From Eubacterium sp. (GTDB taxonomy: Bacteria > Bacillota > Clostridia > Lachnospirales > Lachnospiraceae), in NCBI GenBank assembly GCA_017616955.1, contig JAFZXD010000061.1:1-5567 (forward strand): a DNA stretch of 5,567 nucleotides, given 5' to 3'. Positions 1 to 4,782 of the stretch are shown here, piece after piece; within the stretch, counting starts at the first letter, position 1; every line of letters begins with the position of its first letter. Under the pieces are notes generated by a model that saw nothing but the letters and a program-made list of their open reading frames with translations, made no database searches and was not told the origin of the DNA. The position numbers and the translations under genes are program-made.

Positions 1-2
1 CC

Positions 3-446
3 GATCTTTTTGTTATAAATGATAACGTTGATATAGCTCTTGCCATGGATGCCGATGGTGTTCACGTTGGTCAGAGTGACATGGAAGCAGGAGATGTTCG
101 TGCAAAGCTTGGTCCGGATAAGATAATCGGAGTTTCGGCTCAGACTGTTGAACAAGCAGTTCTTGCTGAAAAAAGAGGAGCTGACTATCTCGGAGTCGGA
201 GCGGTTTTCCCAACAGGTTCAAAGGACGACGCTGTAGAAGTATCACATGAAACACTCAAGGCCATCTGCAATGCTGTTTCAATACCTGTTATAGCCATTG
301 GTGGAATAACACATGATAATGTTAAGGAACTGGCAGGTTCGGGAATCTGCGGTATAGCGGTTATCAGTGCCATCTATGCTCAGAAAGATATTGCAAAGGC
401 TGCTCGTGAGCTAAAAGAAGAAACCTTAAAGATGGTAAACAAATAA
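3..446 (+). CDS. thiE: Thiamine-phosphate synthase ThiE, 5'-truncated by window edge
   Basis: ThiE condenses HMP pyrophosphate with thiazole phosphate to give thiamine monophosphate in the cytosol. The reading frame is already open at position 3 and gives 147 residues to the TAA at 444-446. ThiE is normally about 210 residues, so roughly 60 N-terminal residues lie left of the window; the ATG at 45 is internal, not the start. Visible family signatures are INDNVDIALA followed by ADGVHVGQSDM (start of the fragment), GVSAQTVEQA, the phosphate/loop motif GVGAVFPTGSKDDA, and the C-terminal barrel strands IPVIAIGGI and GICGIAVISAIY. The motif is usually PTxTKxDA, so the G for T/S in PTGSKDDA is a mild variation. 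It leads a same-strand group with thiD and cytX, which supports the call. Identification is firm; only the missing N-terminus is unknown. Confidence 0.95.
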   Translation, partial: DLFVINDNVDIALAMDADGVHVGQSDMEAGDVRAKLGPDKIIGVSAQTVEQAVLAEKRGADYLGVGAVFPTGSKDDAVEVSHETLKAICNAVSIPVIAIGGITHDNVKELAGSGICGIAVISAIYAQKDIAKAARELKEETLKMVNK

Positions 447-460
447 TTACATTAATATAT

Positions 461-478
461 TTAATAAAGTTAATAAAG
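461..478. repeat. Perfect 9-bp tandem repeat in thiE-thiD spacer
   Basis: TTAATAAAG occurs twice back to back (461-469 and 470-478), 14 nt after the thiE stop. A one-base variant, CTAATAAAG, appears at 2865-2873 upstream of the broken transporter scar. The second copy runs into the left arm of the hairpin at 477-509. A role is not evident; AT-rich slippage duplication is the simplest explanation. Confidence 0.7.
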
Positions 479-509
479 CGGCAGATCGGGGGCACCACTT
501 TCTGTCGCT
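477..509 (+). other. Hairpin in the thiE-thiD spacer
   Basis: AGCGGCAGA (477-485) pairs with TCTGTCGCT (501-509) over 9 bp, including one G-U pair, around a 15-nt loop containing GGGGGCACC. No U-tract follows, so it does not look like an intrinsic terminator. It sits 50 nt before thiD in a 113-nt gap between genes that otherwise look co-transcribed. It could be an mRNA-stability or processing element, or a decayed regulatory leader. The pairing is seen directly; the function is unknown. Confidence 0.45.
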
Positions 510-559
510 ATACAAACCAATGCTGATGCAGAATTTTAAGAGAAAAGAGGAGAGATAAT

Positions 560-1372
560 ATGAACACAGCATTAACAATCGCCGGAAGTGATTCCAGCGG
601 AGGCGCCGGTATCCAGGCAGATATCAAAACTATGACAGCAAATGGCGTTTATGCCATGAGTGCTATCACAGCTCTTACTGCTCAAAATACAACCGGCGTA
701 ACAGGTATTATGGAGGTAACACCGGAGTTTTTGGGACAGCAGCTGGATGCTATTTTTACAGATATATATCCGGACGCTGTAAAGATCGGTATGGTATCTT
801 CATCAGGACTTATTGAGATGATCAGTAACAAACTGAAGGAATATAAGGTAGAAAAGGTAGTTGTAGATCCTGTTATGGTTGCTACAAGCGGTTCTAAGCT
901 TATAAGTGATGAGGCTATAGAGACATTGGAGAAGAATCTTCTGCCGCTTGCTACAGTTATCACACCAAACATTCCTGAAGCAGAAGTCTTAACCGGAATG
1001 AAGATCACATCAGAAGATGATATGATCGAAGCAGCAAAGCAGATCAATGAAACCTATGGCTGCAACGTTCTTCTCAAAGGTGGTCATCAGGTAAATGATG
1101 CAAATGACCTCCTTTACAGAGATGGTGGATATGTCTGGTTCAGGGGTAAGAGGATTGATAACCCTAACACTCATGGTACCGGATGCACTCTTTCAAGTGC
1201 TATTGCTTCAAATCTTGCAAAGGGATATGATCTGGACCAGTCTGTAAAGTATGCAAAGAATTACATTTCCATGGCACTTGCTGCAATGCTTGACCTTGGA
1301 AAAGGCAGTGGACCTATGAATCACGCATTTAAGATATCAGGAAACTATGAGGAGGGTCTGCTCGATGGATAA
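560..1372 (+). CDS. thiD: Bifunctional hydroxymethylpyrimidine / phosphomethylpyrimidine kinase ThiD
   Basis: ThiD is a ribokinase-fold enzyme that phosphorylates 4-amino-5-hydroxymethyl-2-methylpyrimidine (HMP) to HMP-P and then HMP-PP, the pyrimidine donor for ThiE. The 270-residue product is the usual length. Motifs in order: TIAGSDSSGGAGIQAD at residues 6-21, the pyrimidine-binding TAQNTTGV near 40-47, VVVDPVMVATSG at 100-111, ITPNIPEAEVLTG at 134-146, LLKGGH at 171-176, and the ATP/anion-hole signature NTHGTGCTLSSAIAS at 203-217 with the GTGC that carries the catalytic cysteine (C209). The ATG at 560 is preceded by GAGGAG at 547-552 with 7-nt spacing. The final bases overlap the cytX start, indicating translational coupling. 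There is no fused ThiE domain. Pyridoxal-kinase activity cannot be excluded from sequence alone, but the thiE/cytX context argues for thiamine. Confidence 0.97.
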   Translation: MNTALTIAGSDSSGGAGIQADIKTMTANGVYAMSAITALTAQNTTGVTGIMEVTPEFLGQQLDAIFTDIYPDAVKIGMVSSSGLIEMISNKLKEYKVEKVVVDPVMVATSGSKLISDEAIETLEKNLLPLATVITPNIPEAEVLTGMKITSEDDMIEAAKQINETYGCNVLLKGGHQVNDANDLLYRDGGYVWFRGKRIDNPNTHGTGCTLSSAIASNLAKGYDLDQSVKYAKNYISMALAAMLDLGKGSGPMNHAFKISGNYEEGLLDG

Positions 1373-2573
1373 GAAAACTTCAACACTAAGTAATGGACTG
1401 ATATGGTTCGGTGCAGGTGTTTCAATAGCGGAAATACTTACAGGAACTTATATAGCATCTCTCGGATTCGCAAAGGGAATCCTTGCAATTATTCTCGGAC
1501 ATATCATCGGTGGTGCCATGATGTTTGCTGCCGGAATGATAGGTGGTAAAACCGAGAAGAGTGCGATGGAAACGGTTAAGATGAGCTTTGGTAAAAACGG
1601 CGGTCGTTTCTTCTCACTGTTAAATGTACTCCAGCTTGTCGGTTGGACAGCTATTATGATCTATGACGGAGCACTTGCCGCAGACGGTATATTCAGTACA
1701 GGTCACTGGATATGGGCACTTGTAATCGGCGTACTTATCATTGTTTGGATCCTTGTTGGTATAACAAATCTCGGAAAGCTTAATACTGTTGCTATGGCAG
1801 CACTTTTCATACTCAGTATTATTCTTTTCAAGGTTATATTCTTCGGAAAAGGCGGAGCTTCAGCTGTAGCAGAAGATGGTCTTACATTTGGTGGAGCAGT
1901 TGAACTCAGTGTTGCTATGCCTCTGTCATGGCTTCCACTTATAAGTGATTACACAAGAGATGCAAAGAAGCCTACACAGGCTACAGCGGTTTCTGTCGTA
2001 ATCTACAATATCGTAAGTATATTTATGTATGCTATAGGTATGGGAGCTGTTATCTATACGGGTGAATATGATATCGCATCTATTCTCGTTAAAGCGGGAC
2101 TTGGAGTTGTTGGTCTTCTGATAGTTGTATTCTCAACAGTTACAACAACATTCCTTGATGCATATTCAGCAGGTGTATCTTCCGTATCAATATGGGAAAA
2201 GATTAATGAAAAATGGGCTGCGATAGCAGTAACTGTAATCGGTATTATTGCTGCGATAGCATTTCCTATGGATGATATAACAAACTTCCTGTATCTTATA
2301 GGTTCGGTATTTGCACCGATGATCGCTATTCAGATTGCGGACTTCTTTATTCTGAAGAACTCATCTGAAGAAGAAAGAGGTATATCTGTTAAGAATATCA
2401 TTATCTGGGTTATAGGATTTGTTGTTTACAGATTCCTTATGAAGGTGGATATTGTAGTTGGAAATACACTTCCGGATATGGTTATAACAGTTGCTATCTG
2501 TGTGGTTACTAACCTAATCGTAAAGAGTGTTTCAAAAGAAGGCTCAAAGAATAAAGCAGAATTGGCTGAGTAA
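1365..2573 (+). CDS. cytX: CytX-type hydroxymethylpyrimidine permease (NCS1 family)
   Basis: This is a predicted inner-membrane importer of HMP, the thiamine pyrimidine precursor, of the nucleobase:cation symporter-1 (NCS1) family. I start it at ATG 1365, giving 402 residues, because AGGAGGG at 1350-1356 sits 8 nt upstream; an ATG at 1347 would add six residues and lies before that ribosome binding site. The start overlaps the thiD stop by 8 nt. The protein has about 11-12 hydrophobic segments. It opens with the CytX-like NGLIWFGAGVSIAEI (residues 10-24), has a conserved SWLPLISDYTR (about 189-199) matching the NCS1 core helix-6 region, and TTTFLDAYSAG (about 263-273). The C-terminus is short, charged and cytoplasmic-looking (KEGSKNKAELAE). 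Cytosine or other base transport is the alternative, but adjacency to thiE and thiD makes HMP the likely substrate. Confidence 0.9.
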   Translation: MDKKTSTLSNGLIWFGAGVSIAEILTGTYIASLGFAKGILAIILGHIIGGAMMFAAGMIGGKTEKSAMETVKMSFGKNGGRFFSLLNVLQLVGWTAIMIYDGALAADGIFSTGHWIWALVIGVLIIVWILVGITNLGKLNTVAMAALFILSIILFKVIFFGKGGASAVAEDGLTFGGAVELSVAMPLSWLPLISDYTRDAKKPTQATAVSVVIYNIVSIFMYAIGMGAVIYTGEYDIASILVKAGLGVVGLLIVVFSTVTTTFLDAYSAGVSSVSIWEKINEKWAAIAVTVIGIIAAIAFPMDDITNFLYLIGSVFAPMIAIQIADFFILKNSSEEERGISVKNIIIWVIGFVVYRFLMKVDIVVGNTLPDMVITVAICVVTNLIVKSVSKEGSKNKAELAE

Positions 2574-2602
2574 GATTAAAATATAATATACAGTTGACAA
2601 AG

Positions 2603-2800
2603 ATGGGCGTCAAAGTTAAAAGTATTCCCAAGAAGGAATTACATCTTTTTGTAACGATGAGCATAAATGCCATCTTCCAGGTGGTGGAACATGATTTTAG
2701 TGAAAAAGAAGCTATATAATATGCAAGACATCTGGATGATTACAGTGTTGCCGGAAGCAAAAGACTGTTGGGTATTACAAATAATAATCAAAAATCGTAA
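2603..2800 (+). pseudogene. Small unrecognised ORF interrupted by an in-frame TAA
   Basis: From ATG 2603 the frame reads 38 residues (beginning MGVKVKSIPKKELHLF) to TAA 2717-2719. The same frame then continues for another 26 codons (YARHLDDYSVAGSKRLLGIT...) to TAA 2798-2800. Reading across the stop gives a continuous amphipathic stretch, with FSEKEAI before and YARHLDD after, as if one sense codon such as GAA had become TAA. No Shine-Dalgarno sequence precedes the ATG, and the frame is open upstream only to about 2570, so the 5' end may also be lost. I do not recognise the family. It could be the tail of a small regulatory or accessory protein once linked to the adjacent transporter remnant. 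It may equally be chance coding. Confidence 0.35.
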
Positions 2801-2822
2801 CCGGAGCAGGTTGCGATTTTTT
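2791..2822 (+). terminator. Intrinsic terminator after the thi operon and small ORF
   Basis: AAAATCGTAACC (2791-2802) pairs with GGTTGCGATTTT (2809-2820) as a 12-bp stem with one G-U pair and loop GGAGCA, ending in a run of six T (2817-2822). It is the first convincing terminator downstream of cytX, so it probably ends the thiE-thiD-cytX transcript. The stop codon at 2798-2800 of the small interrupted ORF lies inside the left arm. Confidence 0.85.
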
Positions 2823-2831
2823 AAGGGGTTA

Positions 2832-2847
2832 TAGTTAGAAATAACTA
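2832..2847. promoter_or_regulatory. Inverted repeat TAGTTA-GAAA-TAACTA, candidate operator
   Basis: A perfect 6-bp inverted repeat with a 4-nt centre lies 45 nt before the ATG of the broken ABC gene. A TATTAT (2853-2858) or TATAAA (2856-2861) follows and could be a -10 element, so a bound repressor would overlap the -35 region, which is itself poor (TTATAG, 2829-2834). The GTTAG...TAACTAA form is reminiscent of dyads bound by metal-responsive DtxR/MntR-type regulators, which would fit a metal or siderophore transporter operon, but this assignment is inference. The octamer CTAATAAA recurs at 2845-2852 and 2865-2872, 20 bp apart. Confidence 0.35.
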
Positions 2848-2892
2848 ATAAATATTATAAACATCTAATAAAGTGGTGAAAGGAAAGGAAAA

Positions 2893-3196
2893 ATGAAGAA
2901 GGAAGCAAAGAAACGATCAACACTAAGCTGGGTGCTTGAATTTGCAGGCTTGAATAATAGTGCATATATAACAAGTGTCTTCATGGATCACCACGAATTC
3001 TATGGAACAGATGGCAGATGTTGCAACAAGAGTTGTAATGATATCAACTCAGGGAATAATTACAACATTTGTTATAGCTGTCTGTATGATAATATTTGAT
3101 ATCCGAATAGCACTGATACTGCTTGTCGGAATAGGAATATTCTCTTTATTCAACACACTGATGCAGAAAGCAACTGTTCCGGTTGCGCAGAAACGA
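2893..3196 (+). pseudogene. ABC exporter (ATPase/permease) remnant, N-terminus plus TM segment in shifted frame
   Basis: The ATG at 2893 has a good ribosome binding site (AAAGGAAAGGA, 2879-2889). The first ~30 residues (RSTLSWVLEFAGLNNSAYITSVF) look like the start of ABC-type exporter half-transporters of the siderophore/multidrug class. After about 2985 this frame loses homology and stops at 3097-3099. The frame one base over then carries ABC membrane sequence: MEQMADVATRVVMISTQGIITTFVIAVCMIIFDIRIALILLVGIGIF with the following SLFNTLMQKA, typical of the transmembrane 3-4 region of the same family. An internal deletion with frameshift has therefore removed roughly a hundred residues (estimate from family layout). 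The rest of the membrane domain and the whole nucleotide-binding domain (Walker A, LSGGQ, Walker B) are absent. It is non-functional as a transporter. Family assignment is from recognition, not alignment. Confidence 0.7.
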
Positions 3197-3355
3197 ATGA
3201 AAGGGAACTATCGAAAAATCGTTGGTTTCAACGCAGGACTCATACTCCTTGGCGCAGTGGGAATACTTCAGCCAACATTTACAGCGCTGCTTCATAACGG
3301 ATCGACAGTCGCAATAAGTATGAAATCTATGACAAACCTTCTTGAAAAAGAATAA
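3197..3355 (+). pseudogene. C-terminal fragment of a heavy-metal P1B-type ATPase, fused to ABC remnant
   Basis: The last 52 residues of the frame entering from the ABC remnant read MKGNYRKIVGFNAGLILLG, then VGILQPTFTALLHNGSTVAISMKSMTNLLEKE, ending at TAA 3353-3355. This is the hallmark end of bacterial cadmium/zinc/copper-type P-type ATPases: a (R)xxxNYxxIxxFN helix, a glycine-rich membrane segment, then TALLHNGST and SMTNLL at the extreme C-terminus. None of the catalytic parts (CPx, DKTGT, GDGxND) is present. The junction with ABC sequence lies around 3190-3200 and is in frame, producing a possible 126-codon hydrophobic chimera from GTG 2975. A large deletion between two neighbouring transporter genes is the likely origin. 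A functional small membrane protein is possible but unlikely. Confidence 0.7.
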
Positions 3356-3374
3356 ACATAAAACCATGCGTATC

Positions 3375-3419
3375 CAAAAAGTTGACACCTGATATCTGAT
3401 TTCAGCTATCAACTTTTTG
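3375..3419 (+). terminator. Terminator-like hairpin after the transporter scar
   Basis: CAAAAAGTTGA (3375-3385) is the perfect reverse complement of TCAACTTTTTG (3409-3419). Inside the 23-nt loop, CTGA (3389-3392) can pair with TCAG (3402-3405), so the stem can extend with internal mismatches. The right arm supplies a T5 run, and the left arm supplies an A5 run, so it could act on either strand. It separates the scar from the downstream methyltransferase operon. Confidence 0.65.
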
Positions 3420-3488
3420 ATTTCGTAATGGATTTTTTTGCTGTAATGACATAAGATAAGAAAAGATTTCGTTTTAAGGAAGTAGGTT
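3420..3488 (+). promoter_or_regulatory. Leader of the methyltransferase operon with weak promoter-like sequence
   Basis: Between the hairpin and the methyltransferase start lie a T7 run (3433-3439), a TTGCTG (3438-3443) and AT-rich TAAGAT/TAAGAA elements (3452-3462). None of these makes a well-spaced -35/-10 pair. Because a terminator precedes and a good ribosome binding site (AAGGA, 3476-3480) ends the region, the operon promoter is probably here, but I cannot fix its position. Confidence 0.25.
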
Positions 3489-4307
3489 ATGATAGAGATA
3501 AAAACATTGGATATTCCGGAACTGGAAGTTTATAAAATCCGTAATGAGGTTCAGCTGCTCAGAATCAATGAGCCGGATCCGGGGATATTTATCTGCGAAA
3601 GCGCAAAGGTTATAAGAAGAGCCCTTGATGCCGGTTACGAGCCAATCTCGTTGCTTACGGCGATAGACAGTCCGGATGATGAAATAAAAGAAATCTATAT
3701 TGAGTGTTCGGATATTCCGATCTACTACGGTGATGATTCGGTCCTCAGAGAACTGGCCGGCTATGCTCTGACCGGCGGGATATTTGCCGTTATGAAGAGA
3801 AAGAAGATGACTTCTATAGAAGAACTTGTTGCGGATAAGAATGTCATAGCAGTTTTGGAAAATGTCCAGAATCCTACAAATGTCGGATCTATATTCCGAA
3901 GTGCTGCGGCTATGGGAGTTGAAGCGGTTTTACTCACATCAGACTCATCCGATCCCTTGTACAGAAGAGCGGAGCGAGTCAGTATGGGAACGGTGTTTCA
4001 AATTCCTTGGACCAAGATAGATAAAAAATGTGACTATATATCCGAGTTATCGAAGAATGGATTTGCTACGGTTGCAATGGCACTTTCCGATAATTCTGTC
4101 AGCATCCGAGATCCTCAGATTAAAGAAGAAAAACGTCTGGCGATAATTCTCGGAAATGAAGGTTATGGACTAGTTGATGATACTATAAAAAGAAGTGATT
4201 ATGTTGCGAAGATTCCAATGAATCCAATAGTGGATTCGCTGAATGTAGGTGCAGCCAGTGCAGTTATGTTTTGGGAGATTTCGCGAGACAGAGAGGAACT
4301 AAAATGA
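3489..4307 (+). CDS. TrmH/SpoU-family RNA 2'-O-ribose methyltransferase
   Basis: This is a SAM-dependent SPOUT-class enzyme that methylates ribose 2'-OH in rRNA or tRNA. At 272 residues it has the standard two-part layout. An N-terminal substrate-binding domain resembling L30e/L7Ae covers about 15-105 (starts with the FICESAKVIRRAL region). The knotted SpoU domain covers about 117-265. SpoU motif 1 is ENVQNPTNVGSIFRSAAA at 124-141, motif 2 is LAIILGNEGYGL at 217-228, and motif 3 is IPMNPIVDSLNVGAASAVMFWE at 242-263; the motif-1 N and R, motif-2 GNE and motif-3 SLNV residues are all present. ATG 3489 follows AAGGA (3476-3480) with 8-nt spacing. It is the first gene of a group with a GNAT and an RsmH-like gene. 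The family is certain; the modified nucleotide (RlmB-, TrmH- or TsnR-like target) cannot be told from sequence. Confidence 0.92.
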   Translation: MIEIKTLDIPELEVYKIRNEVQLLRINEPDPGIFICESAKVIRRALDAGYEPISLLTAIDSPDDEIKEIYIECSDIPIYYGDDSVLRELAGYALTGGIFAVMKRKKMTSIEELVADKNVIAVLENVQNPTNVGSIFRSAAAMGVEAVLLTSDSSDPLYRRAERVSMGTVFQIPWTKIDKKCDYISELSKNGFATVAMALSDNSVSIRDPQIKEEKRLAIILGNEGYGLVDDTIKRSDYVAKIPMNPIVDSLNVGAASAVMFWEISRDREELK

Positions 4308-4762
4308 TTGAATATAAAATAACAACAAATGATGATATTGAGTTACTGATGAGCAGCAGATTGGAAATGCTTAGAGAGGTGAATGATCTAACTCCGGATT
4401 ATGAGTATGACGAAGAGTTTATTCAAAATAGCAGAAAGTATTTCCTGGAAGGTGATCAGATGTCGGTACTTGCACTCGATGAAGGGAAAGTGATCGGATG
4501 CGCATCAATCTGTTATGTTGAAGTGATGCCGACATGCTCACATCCCACAGGAAAACGCGCGCATCTTATGAATGTATATACAGCCAAAGAATACAGAAGA
4601 AAAGGTATCGGGCAGAAAATGATGAATATGCTATTGGAAGATGCATGGGACAGAGGCACAACGGAAATTAGTCTTGATGCTACAGAAGCAGGACGTCCGC
4701 TTTACAAAAAATGTGGATTTTCCGATTCGGAAGAATGTATGGTTTTGGAGAATAATACGTAA
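4304..4762 (+). CDS. GNAT-family N-acetyltransferase
   Basis: This is a 152-residue acetyl-CoA-dependent acetyltransferase. The start is ATG 4304, overlapping the preceding methyltransferase stop as ATGA (4304-4307), with GAGAGG at 4291-4296 as ribosome binding site; this is a classic translational-coupling arrangement. The acetyl-CoA pyrophosphate loop is RRKGIG (residues 98-103) within motif A (LMNVYTAKEYRRKGIGQKMM, 88-107). Motif B is ISLDATEAGRPLYKKCGF (122-139), ending in the usual YxxxGF tail. A VIGCASI strand lies at 63-69. The upstream residues (20-55) are acidic and helical and would form the acceptor side. The substrate is not deducible: ribosomal protein, amino acid, polyamine and antibiotic are all possible. 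Position between two RNA methyltransferases makes a translation-related acceptor an attractive but unproven idea. Confidence 0.88.
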   Translation: MIEYKITTNDDIELLMSSRLEMLREVNDLTPDYEYDEEFIQNSRKYFLEGDQMSVLALDEGKVIGCASICYVEVMPTCSHPTGKRAHLMNVYTAKEYRRKGIGQKMMNMLLEDAWDRGTTEISLDATEAGRPLYKKCGFSDSEECMVLENNT

Positions 4763-4782
4763 GTATAGTAAGGAGCAACCTA

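Noticed and set aside
478..545. Possible TPP riboswitch remnant (GGGGGCACC loop next to thiamine genes)
   Set aside because: The diagnostic CTGAGA and ACCTGA elements and the GGATAA...GCGGAGGGA 3' part are absent; a G-rich loop alone is not enough. Any riboswitch for this operon is more likely upstream of the window.
682..1047. Minus-strand ORF of 121 codons opposite thiD
   Set aside because: Antisense shadow of conserved ThiD coding sequence, serine/isoleucine-rich, with no recognisable domain.
2594..2613. Inverted repeat TTGAC-N10-GTCAA after cytX as a terminator
   Set aside because: Only 5 bp of stem and no T-tract; the terminator at 2791-2822 is far stronger.
2594..2622. TTGACA -35 box downstream of cytX as a promoter for the small ORF
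   Set aside because: No acceptable -10 at 16-18 nt spacing (TTAAAA/TAAAAG region is poor), and the ATG at 2603 would lie upstream of any transcript start.
3382..3413. TTGACA with TATCAA as a promoter for the methyltransferase operon
   Set aside because: Spacing is 20 nt and both elements are explained by the arms of the terminator-like hairpin.
2574..3420. Mobile element as the cause of the decayed region
   Set aside because: I see no terminal inverted repeats, target-site duplication, transposase or integrase sequence; simple deletions explain the scar.
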